Shown here in pieces: positions 12,601 through 20,787 of a DNA stretch of 64,000 bases (the stretch's first letter is position 1; every line of letters starts with the position of its first letter). Source of the stretch: Ashinkailepas kermadecensis. Its lineage: Eukaryota; Arthropoda; Thecostraca; Neolepadidae. A program made the position numbers and the translations under genes. The notes under the pieces are model-generated. The model searched no databases. It was given only the letters and a program-made list of their open reading frames with translations, and was not told the origin of the DNA. The stretch spans positions 186,001 to 250,000 of the forward strand of contig JAOTOM010004377.1 in the NCBI GenBank assembly GCA_034440615.1, written 5' to 3'.

Positions 12601-13864
12601 GATTGACGTAATCAAGTGGCCGGGAGGGCACGATTCTGGAATTAGCCTAGGCTGGGCTCGATGTGTGTGGGACGAATGCTAAAATTTGAACACAATCATA
12701 TCTTTCCAATACGATCTTTAAGTGCTTGAAATGATCGCCGCGTGGCGAGGTGGAATGCCTGGTTGTAAGCGGATGTTAGTTCTCGGGGGAAACAAACATT
12801 CCCCAAGTGGCACCGGCCTGAAAATGAAAGTGAGTATAAAATGGGCGCAATATGACCATAGTTGTCGGCGCGCCCTAAAGCCCAAATAACAAACAAACAA
12901 AATGAGTATAAAAGCTGCCCCGCTCCTGCCCAAAAACACTACCTGTGACGGATCCATAACATAAGTGTTGTTATTAACGCGCAAAGTTTTGCACTATATG
13001 TGAACATTTTCGAATGATATTTGTTCGATAGTGCGATTATTTCGATCGGGCTGTTTTGTCTCCTTTTTACATTGGGTGCAGTTAAGTCACGCTATGCATT
13101 GTTAAGTTCCCGTCCCAAGGTCAAGGTTTCGGGTGAAATGTTTGCGACATTTGCCTGCCACGAGTAAGCTTGTGCTTTCTTAGAAGGATAGCAGTTTAGC
13201 ATTGCCAAGTGGAAGAAACCACACAGCACTGATATTCTCATTGTCTGTGGGAAAGAACCGTATAAGCAGCTGGCCTTACTTTGATTTTTATCTGTGAGCT
13301 CCGACTCTGCGGATCCAGGAGGGCGTCTCTGAAAAAACGTCGGCTTTTTCCACTATATGGGCGGCCAGAGCCACAAACTCGAGTTTCTAGAGACGCCTGA
13401 GCCGGAGCTGCCGGAGAGCATTTTATCCGTTGCGCAGGTGCACGATCTTAGCATGTGATGGTCACCAGCAGTCACCATCGGTGGTTGAGTGAGTGAAGTT
13501 GTGTTTGCCGCTAATGACTGGGACAAATTAGTCAATGTAAGTGGTGAATACGAGCTTAAACCTTGTCCTTTTGTTGGTGTCGTACATTTTTATATTTTGC
13601 GTTCCCTCTACGGATTTCCGCCGGGATAACACGTGAAGTCCAGTTTGGTTCCCGAAGTGCAAAGACGGTTTCAGAGAAGAAATGTTTGAAAAGGCTGTAA
13701 TCTCCCCCTCCGGGTAGTGGCCTTCCCGGGGTGTGATAAACCAACTGATCACGCGCCGTCTCGTTGCAGGACTGATCAAGCTGGTCACCAAGCATCACGC
13801 GCAGATGATCTACACACGAGCAATTGTGGTGGAAGACGAAGAAGAGACCACCGGGAAGAAATAG
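3660..13864 (+). CDS. RpS25: 40S ribosomal protein S25 (eS25), full gene span
   Basis: Component of the small ribosomal subunit head, near the E site; in other eukaryotes eS25 is also needed for several IRES-driven initiations. The coding sequence is join(3660-3662, 3873-3977, 11902-12085, 13770-13864), giving 128 residues against 125 in human and 117 in Drosophila. The N-terminal 37 residues are a Lys/Gly-rich tail ([11 protein letters not shown]...GGKAKKKK); the winged-helix core follows, with the near-invariant [32 protein letters not shown] and [11 protein letters not shown], and it ends [11 protein letters not shown]. All splice sites obey GT/AG and the phases match (0, 0, 1). The first coding exon supplies only the ATG, a common arrangement in ribosomal protein genes. 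Intron 2 is 7.9 kb and full of mobile DNA, unusually long for this class. No damage is visible, so this looks like the functional gene. Confidence 0.95.
3873..3977 (+). CDS. RpS25: RpS25 coding exon 2
   Basis: 105 bases, 35 codons, residues 2-36. Acceptor TTGCGTTTTCAG ends at 3872; donor GTATGT starts at 3978. Encodes the basic N-terminal tail from PPKKDTKGG to GGGKAKKK. Confidence 0.95.
4043..4205 (+). repeat. Dispersed repeat family B, copy 2 (RpS25 intron 2)
   Basis: Partner of 1745-1915 on the same strand; similarity starts at GCAGGGTG and runs to the CACCCAAAAAACT region. Confidence 0.75.
4395..4480 (+). repeat. Dispersed repeat family E, copy 1
   Basis: GTGTTCCTGCCA...TAGTGGGAAAGTTTGACAG...GAGACGTCCTCCGGAGTCC...ATCAGAATTGG recurs at 9384-9472. 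Copy 2 carries an extra CCGGAGG, which makes a small palindrome. Confidence 0.65.
4930..5065 (+). repeat. Dispersed repeat family C, copy 2
   Basis: Partner of 1916-2050 on the same strand; lies between family B copy 2 and family A copy 3, as in the first cluster. Confidence 0.7.
5330..6770 (+). repeat. Repeat family A, copy 3, with a tRNA-like head and a nested insertion
   Basis: The left part (to about 5690) and the right part (from about 6340) match copies 1 and 2; the middle is a foreign insert with inverted ends (5712-6314). At 5335-5393 a tRNA-like head is visible, with an A-box-like GAGTTAAGACGTCC and a B-box GGTTTGAATCC. This suggests family A is a long SINE-type element, but the heads of the other two copies are not preserved. 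Confidence 0.6.
5712..6314. mobile_element. MITE-like element with inverted ends, nested in repeat A copy 3
   Basis: The left end reads CCATTTTTGGAAATTATTTC followed by CATAATTGGGAACC. The right end, read on the other strand, is CCATTTTTGGAAACC then TTCCATAATTGGGACC. It is about 600 bp, AT-rich, with no coding frame. A second inner inverted pair (TTCCAAAAATGGGAA / TTCCCATTTTTCGAAAA) lies next to the ends. It splits repeat family A between the motif ending CCAGAT and the motif starting GACAAATT. Target duplication not resolved. Confidence 0.65.
6771..7674. other. RpS25 intron 2, no feature seen
   Basis: AT-rich intron sequence. No open frame resembles a known protein and I see no clear internal repeat. 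Confidence 0.5.
7675..7812 (-). mobile_element. tRNA-derived SINE, family 3, degenerate copy
   Basis: On the minus strand it reads as a degenerate tRNA-like head followed by GACATTTCC...TGGTGGCCCACTGGCAAACC and ends near GTTGTGAACCACCC. The same order is found at 24945-25085 (-) and 41185-41350 (+). Confidence 0.6.
7911..8280. mobile_element. Fold-back (inverted repeat) element
   Basis: Two arms of about 130 bp are inverted complements. The left arm runs AAGTATTACCCCTCACACTT, TTTATGTCAACAAGGTATC, CAGCTGTTGGTGATGTCA, AAAACCTCC, TGCACTGAATGAACCCAGGG. The right arm repeats all of this in reverse to AAAGAAAGTGTGAG. The loop (about 8050-8140) contains CCTAACC/CTAACCTAA motifs. No coding frame; probably a MITE. 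Confidence 0.8.
8283..8352 (+). mobile_element. SINE family 2 tail, copy 1
   Basis: GGGCACCATATAGCC...GCAGTCAATGCACTCCT, then a TTAACTAACTAATAA tail. The same 3' module occurs at 12838-12902, 14195-14263 and 24028-24090. Confidence 0.55.
8353..9383. other. RpS25 intron 2, no feature seen
   Basis: Non-repetitive-looking AT-rich sequence. The longest forward frame (8590-9021) has no recognisable motif and no codon signature like the nearby exons. Confidence 0.5.
9384..9472 (+). repeat. Dispersed repeat family E, copy 2
   Basis: Partner of 4395-4480 with the extra palindromic CCTCCGGAGTCCCGGAGG. Confidence 0.65.
9644..9838 (+). mobile_element. tRNA-derived SINE, family 4, copy 1
   Basis: A-box TAGCTCAGTTGGTTAGAGTG at 9653-9672 and B-box-like GGGTTTGAGTTGC at 9698-9710 form a degenerate tRNA head. 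The body ACTGGGAGGATCC...TTGGCAACTGACCTGATAAG...GTCAAAATTC matches 49507-49695 in order. There is a run of nine or more C after the head. Confidence 0.7.
9839..10559. other. RpS25 intron 2, no feature seen
   Basis: About 700 bp without recognisable coding or repeat structure apart from a short duplication of CACAAAGTGCAAGGC (about 10215 and 10272). Confidence 0.5.
10560..10975 (+). repeat. Tandem repeat of about 56-70 bp, interrupted by a SINE
   Basis: Units start CTCACTATCTC at 10565, 10621 and 10686, and a degenerate one begins near 10918. Each unit continues AAGGT..CCTGC...ATTCTGTACACTCTTTCC. The SINE at 10734-10891 sits inside the fourth unit. Confidence 0.7.
10734..10891 (+). mobile_element. 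tRNA-derived SINE, family 1, copy 1
   Basis: The head (10735-10808) is tRNA-like: an acceptor stem GGGCGTC/GATGCCC, A-box TGGCTCAGTGGTAAGC and B-box GGGTTCGATTACC. The body is GGCGTGAGAGACAGGCGACG...TGCGTCGTAAAGCC and the tail (ATCC)3. CTGTACACAC occurs on both flanks (10720-10729 and 10892-10901), as expected of a target-site duplication, although the host sequence is itself repetitive. The anticodon arm is not canonical, so it is not called a tRNA gene. Confidence 0.8.
10976..11901. other. RpS25 intron 2, 3' part, no feature seen
   Basis: No gene seen. Short low-complexity patches (ATTTTATTTTATTTT near 11720; an A run at 11761-11768). Confidence 0.5.
11902..12085 (+). CDS. RpS25: RpS25 coding exon 3
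   Basis: 184 bases covering residues 37-97 plus the first base of Gly98. Acceptor GTCGTCCACAG ends at 11901; donor GTGAGT starts at 12086. Encodes [11 protein letters not shown] through LQELHAKG, the most conserved part of the protein. Confidence 0.97.
12320..12480. repeat. Low-complexity A-rich tract
   Basis: Runs of A broken by C runs, ending in about 21 A at 12453-12473. Apparent minus-strand frames here (Phe-rich) are composition artefacts. Confidence 0.8.
12838..12902 (+). mobile_element. SINE family 2 tail, copy 2 (RpS25 intron 3)
   Basis: GGGCGCAATATGACCATAG...CGCGCCCTAAAGCCCAAATA then ACAAACAAACAAA. Confidence 0.6.
12903..13769. other. RpS25 intron 3, 3' part, no feature seen
   Basis: No gene or clear repeat. 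The minus-strand frame 13556-14074 overlaps the last RpS25 exon in antisense and is treated as a shadow. Confidence 0.5.
13770..13864 (+). CDS. RpS25: RpS25 coding exon 4 with stop
   Basis: 95 bases. Acceptor TCGTTGCAG ends at 13769; its first two bases complete Gly98, followed by [20 protein letters not shown] and an acidic tail ending GKK-TAG. Confidence 0.95.
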
Positions 13865-13891
13865 ACTAAATGTTCCGACTCCGTGTACACA

Positions 13892-13897
13892 AATAAA
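13892..13897 (+). terminator. RpS25: RpS25 polyadenylation signal
   Basis: AATAAA 28 bases after the stop codon, consistent with a very short 3' UTR as is typical for ribosomal protein mRNAs. Confidence 0.65.
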
Positions 13898-14194
13898 TGA
13901 CAAAAACCTGTTCATTCTCTGGTAGGGTAACTGCTTCTCGGGCAGCCAGTGCGGTGGATGTGGTCCTGGGCTGCCCGCTGTCGAATGCCGAGGTCCGTTG
14001 GATGGAAGCTTCCCAGGCGTTGCTGAGGTCTCTCCAAGCTCATGTTTAACTTCACGACGAGCAAGATGGGTCAACGGACCAAGATCATCGATCCGTGTGC
14101 CCCAAACTGTGAATAACCAACTTGTGAATGAGTACGATCCAGTTGGTCAACAAATTGCTATCAATGAGAGGGCGTAGGCTGAGTGGGAAGATGG

Positions 14195-14263
14195 CTTGCA
14201 ATGGACGTTGTATGACCGAAGCAGTCATCGCCCCTAAGCCCAAATAACCAACCAACCAAGGTG
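14195..14263 (+). mobile_element. SINE family 2 tail, copy 3
   Basis: TTGTATGACCGAAGCAGTC...CGCCCCTAAGCCCAAATA followed by ACCAACCAACCAA, the best preserved tail of this family. It lies about 330 bp past the RpS25 polyadenylation signal. Confidence 0.65.
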
Positions 14264-15480
14264 ACTTGCATGTCAGATTTGTTTAATGGACGCGATTTCT
14301 TTCACTCCTGCATTTATGTTGGCTATCGAATGCGTGTGTAAATCGGTCGTATCCTGGCCAAAACACCGTTGGAATTGAGCACAACGTGGAGTTAACCCAC
14401 GTCTTTCCGGTCAGATCCTCTCACCCAGTCTTGTGGTTGGGGGTGGGGGATCGTTATATGTCCCCTCTAATATCCAAGCTGAGCGTCGCACGAACTTTCC
14501 TCCCCTCGAAATATGACGTCACTATAATCTTTTGAGGTCACTACTGACGTTTTGGCTTTAGGGAGTACATTTTGGGGATTAAAAAAAACATACTGTGAAT
14601 CAGAAAATGAAGGCGAAATCGATAATGGTACCAAAATGTTCGCCCGTCTATTTTTTTTTGTTAAATTAAAAAGTTCAATTTTTTTGGGTTGGGGGGTTCT
14701 GATGAGTTGGCGCCACGATAAACGCTATTTCAAGTCAACTTGGACCCGTGGGAGTGCCTTGCCTTGGAGTCTTCGATTGCATACCTTATGAGCAAGTATT
14801 CAAATAGTTGGTAGTCATAAGCGCAAATTTACAAATTGCTCTTGGGCGTAGTGTTGCATATCTAAAGATAAGCAGACTGAAAGCTGTATTCAAGTATCCA
14901 CCCGTTAAAGCGTGACGACGTGGCCAACTTTTTTCTTGGATGTTTACCACTTGGCCTTGACTGTGACCATGGATTACCTGACGGCTAACTTGATGACCGT
15001 GCATGACCTGACCACAAAATTTTCACACGTCGGGCGTAAAAAGGCACCCCGATGAGATGGCGCTGGTTAAGTTCATGATCACGCGGTACCTTCACAACCG
15101 CTTTAAATCAGAAGTCTCCTAAACACCAATAACAACGAAATTCAGAAGTGGAAACCAACACAGGCCACCCAGCAGAATTCACCACGCTCCGGCTGCGGCG
15201 CGCGAGCTCAGCATGATTCGCATGTAATTGGGTGAACTGATCTCATGAATTCCAACTGAAGGAACTAACATGACTAGCTGACGAGTAACATGCGCAATGC
15301 GTATGCAGTCGAATACCAATATTGGTTGGTGCAAACTTGAAGCGGTATGGGTGGTAGTGCACCCCTGTGTGGCAGTCGCATGGCTTAATTCCTTTTTCTT
15401 TACAAATACGAGAACTGATGGATATAAACACTCACCGCCTAAGTTCTTTACTTTTGACCATGATTAGTCGTCACCATTTT
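14264..15480. other. Intergenic, no feature seen
   Basis: Mixed-composition DNA without recognisable genes or internal repeats. Confidence 0.5.
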
Positions 15481-16900
15481 ACTTATCCCGTCTGGGGGTC
15501 GCGGTGAGGCCGTGTAGGAGCCATGGCCGTACCGAGCGGTCTTGTATGGGCCGAACTTCAAGTGGCCGAGGGCCGATCTGGCCGGGCCGGACCGAGCCGT
15601 GGCGGCACCAGACCGGACCGGAGCGGAGTAGCCAGAGCCGTGGTGCCAGTGGCTGGAAGCGGTGCCAGCGGCAGCGGCCGGGGTGGGCCGCCTGCCAACC
15701 TAACCGGGTATTAATAGGCGGCCGGTCGGCGGTGGGCGGCAGTGGCAGACCGAGTGTTGCCCGGCCGGCTGCCGTCGACACCGCTCCCGCCTGCGCGAGC
15801 CGCACCACCGGCGGGCGTCCAGGTCGTCCGCGGACGTCGCACCGGACGGCGCGTGACGCTCCCGATGGCGGAGGGCAGCGCCACGTGTGAGAGTGGCGCG
15901 GTGCCGCGCCGGACCCGCCCTGCCGCCGGACGTGACGCGCCGCCGGCCGACGCGTCGAACGCCGAGCACGACCCTGTGCCTGACCTGCAGCACGGCACCG
16001 ACAGGTAGGAGTGGGCGGTGCACAGGGTACCCGACGGACGCCGGGCGGGACCCTGCGCCTGACCTGCAGCACGGTACCGACAGGTGGTAGTGGACGACGG
16101 CCGGGGCGGCGCCCGTGTGTGGAGGGTATGCTGGACTGCCCGTTGTATCGCGTTTAGATGGAGCCCGAATGAGCATACATACGATGCTGGACGTGAATAC
16201 GAATGAACATGGGCAGATAACACTACTGGACATGTGCAACCTGTCGCAACAGCCTGGTTGGGAATGTGTAGGTACGAGCCTGACACATTTTAAGAAGCTT
16301 TGCCGCACCATTCCGTGTGTGGTGGTCTGCCTGTGTACCCATGCTAATCGAAGACACAATGTGTGGAGCACTCCACGGAGACGTCCCGGTTTCTCCGAAT
16401 CTCCGCCGGCACTGCTCTGCCACCGCCGCGCCGCCGCGCTTGGCCTGCCGTGTCCGTCGGTGACGAGTACGTCACGACGAGGGGTCGCAGCAGCGCTGTG
16501 GTGGCCACGCGGCCAGCTGGGGTCGGCAGCCGCAGCAGCCGGACACGGGAAGTGTTCCCCGAACCGACCGGAACATCGGTCGTCACCGCCACCTGGTGTG
16601 TGCGGTGGGGGACAATATGAGCCGACCCGGGATGGATGGTGACGGCGCGGTGGAACCGGCCGACGGTCAGGTCGAGAACAGAGGGGTGGCCTCGCAGTGA
16701 GGGTGATGGAAGCAAGTGGGTCAGCCCCCGGCCAGTCCAGCTAAGCGCGACTTTGGTTTGGTGGCAGCCCTGTCTTGTATTCGACTCGTCGGTCCGCACA
16801 GTCATTCCTAGAAATGTCCCGCACCAGCTTGGCAAGGTAGCACAATCTGACTGGACCACCAGAGTTGGGTTCGTGCATTGGTATCGTGGATTTTGAGTTT
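15480..16900. other. GC- and CpG-rich block, no recognisable gene
   Basis: A sharp rise in GC with many CpG. Several frames on both strands stay open (for example 15479-16072 and 15700-16371 on minus, 16115-16642 on plus) as expected from base composition. The products are Arg/Pro/Gly-rich with no family signature. A unit of about 72 bp is duplicated at 15974-16090 (CCTGACCTGCAGCACGG...ACCGACAGGT twice). It could be a CpG island or promoter, but I see no dependent exon. Confidence 0.4.
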
Positions 16901-17091
16901 TTTTTAAAAACAATATTCTGATTCGGAAAGGATATTCTTGTTCCGTTTCTTATGTCTGTTTTATTTGTACTTCCCAGCGAGTGTTGGGCATGTTCATCGG
17001 GTGACAGTAAGCTTATAGTTAGTTTAAAAATTCCACTCAGTGTTTTGGCCACAGAGGAGCAGATAGTTGTCCCGGGAGAATACTGTTCCGG

Positions 17092-17208
17092 ATGACAGAC
17101 ATCCAGGAAAAGGCCATCTTTCCGACCCTGGCCCCCACCGACCCTGACAGAATGTTCGCCGAGGCGTGGATGTACAAGTTCAGCAATGCATCGACGAGCA
17201 CAGCGTGA
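17092..17208 (+). other. Short ORF, possible exon of unknown function
   Basis: ATG to TGA, 38 codons, beginning MTDIQEKAIFPTLAPTDPDR and continuing with an ordinary-looking mixture of acidic, aromatic and small residues. The neighbouring GC-rich frames are Arg/Pro-biased, so this one looks more protein-like. No family recognised and no flanking splice sites are convincing. It could be chance. Confidence 0.2.
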
Positions 17209-17754
17209 AGCACGGTCCGCTCCATTCTGCCTGAGTCGGCTGCCGTGTACCACCTCCGCGAGGTCTGTTCAGATGTCGCTGGCTGCTGGAGAGTGGCCCC
17301 TCGCGTCAGTTCGGGCTAAGTGCGTGGCGGCGCTACGTGGGGTACACAGCTGCGTGCATCGTGGAAAAAGCGGTAGGTTCTCCTGGCGCACGGTTCAATT
17401 TTGCGCAGGGTGGCCTCAGCGGCCGTCAGCGCCTGAAATGGTCGTGCGCCACGTGCCAGCCTGTGTGCAGGTACTCCTACCCCGGCCTGCGCCTCTAACC
17501 CGAGCACTGGACCACCTCAAGCCGCACCTCTGCCCCGAACGCTGACACGTGCTCTGCGGGCTATCCCCTACCCGGTGGCCGATTCGCAGCTGCGGATCCC
17601 GAACACACGTTCCCCCTGATGACGTGACGCACTCTTCAAGGTGCTGAAGGCGCCCATTGGAAAGCCCCAACTGCGCCCACCCGATCTTCTTCAACAGAGG
17701 CGACCCTCGCGAAGGTCCGGCTGCACACCCTCTAGTCCACTCAGGTCCACCAGT

Positions 17755-17975
17755 AATGGCGCCACTGCGGGGTCTACCACAGTCGTGTAGCTAGTCAGTG
17801 GTGGCGCCACTCTCAGGTCTACCACAGTCGTGTAGCTAGTCAGTGGTGGCGCCACTCTCAGGTCTACCACAGTCGTGTAGCTAGTCAGTGGTGACGCCAC
17901 TCTCAGGTCTACCACAGTCGTGTAGCTAGTCAGTGGTGGCGCCGCCCTCAGGTCTACCACAGTCGTGTAGCTACA
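17755..17975 (+). repeat. Minisatellite, 45-bp unit, five copies
   Basis: GGTCTACCAC recurs at 17771, 17816, 17861, 17906 and 17951, exactly 45 bp apart. The unit includes CAGTCGTGTAGCTAGTCAG and TGGTGGCGCCAC. The period is a multiple of three, so the minus strand shows a periodic peptide frame that I do not regard as coding. Confidence 0.9.
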
Positions 17976-18104
17976 TGAGCGCACCTGGCTGCTCGTCTGA
18001 TCCGTACGAAGAGCTTCAGATAGCTTCCTATCCGTGCGCTCGAGCTTCCCCTAATACTCTCGGATTGTGTTATTGTGTCAATTATTATAGAGTAAAAACA
18101 CCAA

Positions 18105-18512
18105 GGAACGCCACCCTGACCCGTGTATCGGCGCCCTAAGGCACCAACCCATCACCATCACCCTGACCAGTGTATCGCGCACCCTCAGACACCAATCCAC
18201 CACCACCACCTTGACCCGTGTATCGGTGCCCTAAGGCACCAATCCCACCACCACCACCTTGACCTGTGTATCGGTGCCCTAGGGTACCAATCCATCACCA
18301 CCACCCTGACCCGTGTATCGGCGCCCTAAGGCACCAATCCACCACCACCACCCTGACCCGTGTATCGGCGCCCTAAGGCACCAATTCATCACCACCACCC
18401 TGACCCGTGTATCGCGCACCCTCAGGCACCAATCCATCACCACCACCCTGACCCGTGTATCGGCGCCCTAAGGCACCAATCCATCACCACCACCCTGACC
18501 CGTGTGAAGATC
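18105..18512 (+). repeat. Minisatellite, about 47-bp unit, about eight copies
   Basis: Unit: CCCTGACCCGTGTATCGG, CGCCCTAAGGCACCAAT, CCACCACCACCA. Some units read CGCGCACCCTCAG instead of CGGCGCCCTAAG, so there are two sequence variants. The CACCACCAC part gives His-rich frames. Confidence 0.9.
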
Positions 18513-19130
18513 GGTCGACTCCCTCCATTTGGCAGCCTTCTCATTGGGTTCAGAACAATTTGCGTCCCAGGAATTGACGTGGGCGGCTGTTACACCACTC
18601 GTGAATGTGTCCCGGCGGCCCGCTTGTCGGAAGAACAAGTGGAGCGTGCACGCAGTGCCAGGAGCCGGCCGTAAACGTCACGTGCGCTCAGAGGACCTCG
18701 ATGTGTTCGGTGTCTGCGACATGCACTTCCGTGGACGGACCGCGTTTGTGGTGCGTGCCGGAATGGTGGGTTCTGCGACCGTCCTCACCAATTCGCCAAC
18801 TGAGACGCCTGAAGACACGAACTTCCCGCGTAGGTGGGTGTTGGAATAACTTGGGTGGGACCGAGGTTAATCTCGGATCGACGGCCATCTCGTTGACTAG
18901 ACCACGTCAGCGGCCCTATCCATGGTGGGTGGCGACGGCAACAGAACATTGTTCGCGATGCGTGTAACGTGGAATGATTGTGGTTCGGAGCGTGATGTGT
19001 AATGTGGAATGATTGTGATTTGTCCACTTGCGAGCAAGGCTTGTATTTCGTGCGTCGTCCCGCTCGCTGCTCAGACGACTGGATATCCAGGGTGGTCGAA
19101 ACACGAGTGGGCTAGGACGGCAGGCTGATG
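18513..19130. other. GC-rich spacer, no recognisable gene
   Basis: One forward frame (18605-18780) is Cys-rich, but it lies in a GC-rich region with all frames partly open and has no start or splice context I trust. AATGATTGTG repeats at about 18973 and 19008. Confidence 0.35.
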
Positions 19131-19570
19131 TATGGTGGGTCAGAAGAGCAAGTTGATGCCGGGTGGATCAAGAGGGCAGGTCGATCTCGGGTGGATCAGG
19201 ATGGCAGGCCGATGTCGGGTGGATAAGGACAGGCTGATGGTGAGTCAGGAAAGCAGGCTGACGCTGGCTCAGGAGAGCAGGCCGACGCTGGGCCAGGAGA
19301 GCAGGCTGACGCTGGGCCAGGAGAGCAGGCTCACGCTGGATCAGGAGAGCAGGTCGACGCTGGGCCAGGAGAGCAGGCTGACGCTAGGTCAAGATAGGCT
19401 GACGCTGGGCCAGGAGAGCAGGCTGACGCTAGGTCAAGATAGGCTGACGCTGGGCCAGGAGAGCAGGCTGACGCTGGGTCAAGATAGGCTGACGCTGGGC
19501 CAGGAGAGCAGGCTGACGCTAGGTCAAGATAGGCTGACGCTGGGCCAGGAGAGCAGGCTGACGCTGGTTG
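19130..19570 (+). repeat. Minisatellite with two unit lengths, 24 bp and 21 bp
   Basis: From about 19258 on, 24-bp units (AGGCTGACGCTGGGCCAGGA GAGC) alternate with 21-bp units (AGGCTGACGCTAGGTCAAGAT). Both lengths are multiples of three, so one forward frame stays open as repeats of LTLGQESR and LTLGQDR. Upstream units from 19130 are degenerate (GGGTGGATCAGGA). Confidence 0.9.
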
Positions 19571-20559
19571 AGTCGGATGAGTGGGCTGACGGAGGCTTGG
19601 GTAGGACAGGGAATTGGCGGCAAGCGCCACATTGCTTGCACGCCCGCCAGTCCCGAACACGCATTCAGTTACCGATAACAACCCAGGAGTCGGGAAGGCA
19701 CGGAAGTCCCCCTGTCTGGCCGGAGATTGCTCTGTACCAACTGTGTCCATGCCTTGTTAGTGGGTGCATGCATCAGCCTCGCCGACGACCGAGGGGAGCA
19801 CAGTCAGCCAGCTGTCTTCTGGCGGCGGTAGGAGCTGCTGTCAACCATCCATTGCCACTGCATAAGATCGTCCGAGCATGGTTTCATGAAGCTGACCATC
19901 TCCCCTCCCCAGGTGTTATATTTGCATGTGCTGTGTGCTTCCTCGGTGTTGCGCCCCCTGCTGTGCTGGGACAGGGAGAGTTCATGCCAAGAGTATTTGC
20001 AGACATAGTTGGCAGCTACATGGCCTGCCAGAGTGGTGAAGTACGGCCGCATAACATATACTCTTTGTTGAATAGCGGCCTAGTTGCGCTGTTGATTTAC
20101 ATTGCGTAGTCATCAGTCTCATAGACCGAATATCAGCAGTAAGGTGATTGTTGCAGATACCACAATTGGTGCTGAAAGAGTAGGTTGTGTGTGAAAGGAT
20201 ATTGATGGGGGCGGCTGGTATTGCAAGCCTGAAAGCTGGCGTTGGAGCTCCAGTACCTGCAATGTTGCATCATCCACGCATGATTAGCTTCTAAATGAAA
20301 AACTGCAACCCCTTATGTCTATCATTAGTACCTATATGACCAGCTCTACCCATAAAGTTATTGCCACTCGAACGTGCTACATCGGCATGCTGCTATTGCC
20401 CGAGCACTGCCAAAAGATGGGCCTACGGCCTGCCAACTTGTCAAGTCTGAGAATGACTTCCTGCCTGGCACCTCCGACCCCCCCCCCCCCTCCCCACCTC
20501 CAAGAGAATGCATTCACCGATCGTGTCGCCTGTGTGTCGGTCTGACTGGCGGTGTGATC
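19571..20559. other. Spacer before the SmydA-like gene; first exon may lie here
   Basis: I cannot identify the first exon of the SET/MYND gene. It should lie in this stretch or further upstream. A run of 13 C is present at 20470-20482. Confidence 0.4.
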
Positions 20560-20564
20560 GACAG

Positions 20565-20787
20565 TGGCGCCACCTGTCCGATGTGTCGCGGTCCGGCGGT
20601 CTCCCGGTGCGCCGGCTGTTGGGCCGTGTCGTACTGTGGCTCCGACCACCAGAGGCGCCACTGGAGCGCCCACCGCGCCGCCTGCCGCCCCTACACCACC
20701 GGCTTCCACCGCCGCCTGGGTCGCCACCTGGTGGCGACCCGAGACATCAAGCGCGGCGAGCTGATCCTCCGCGACCGTCCCCTCATG
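20565..20787 (+). CDS. SmydA-like exon 1 seen: MYND zinc finger
   Basis: Encodes the full MYND C/H pattern and the first SET strands up to LILRDRPLM; donor GTGGGT at 20788, phase 0. The 5' limit is a guess: CGACAG at 20559-20564 could be an acceptor, or translation may start nearby. The C run just upstream makes a continuous frame further 5' unlikely to be coding. Confidence 0.75.

Noticed and set aside
13556..14074. 172-codon minus-strand frame
   Set aside because: Antisense to the last RpS25 exon and its 3' UTR; no family motif.
15479..16913. Long minus- and plus-strand frames in the GC-rich block
   Set aside because: Arg/Pro/Ala-rich products in overlapping frames on both strands, typical of CpG-rich non-coding DNA; no domain recognised.
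17691..17984. 97-codon minus-strand repeat protein (SYTTVVDLRVAPPLT)
   Set aside because: Product of the 45-bp minisatellite with period divisible by three.
19132..20109. 325-codon frame starting MVGQKSKLM
   Set aside because: Most of it is the 24/21-bp minisatellite, whose unit lengths are multiples of three; the unique remainder has no recognisable domain and lies in the spacer before the SmydA-like gene.
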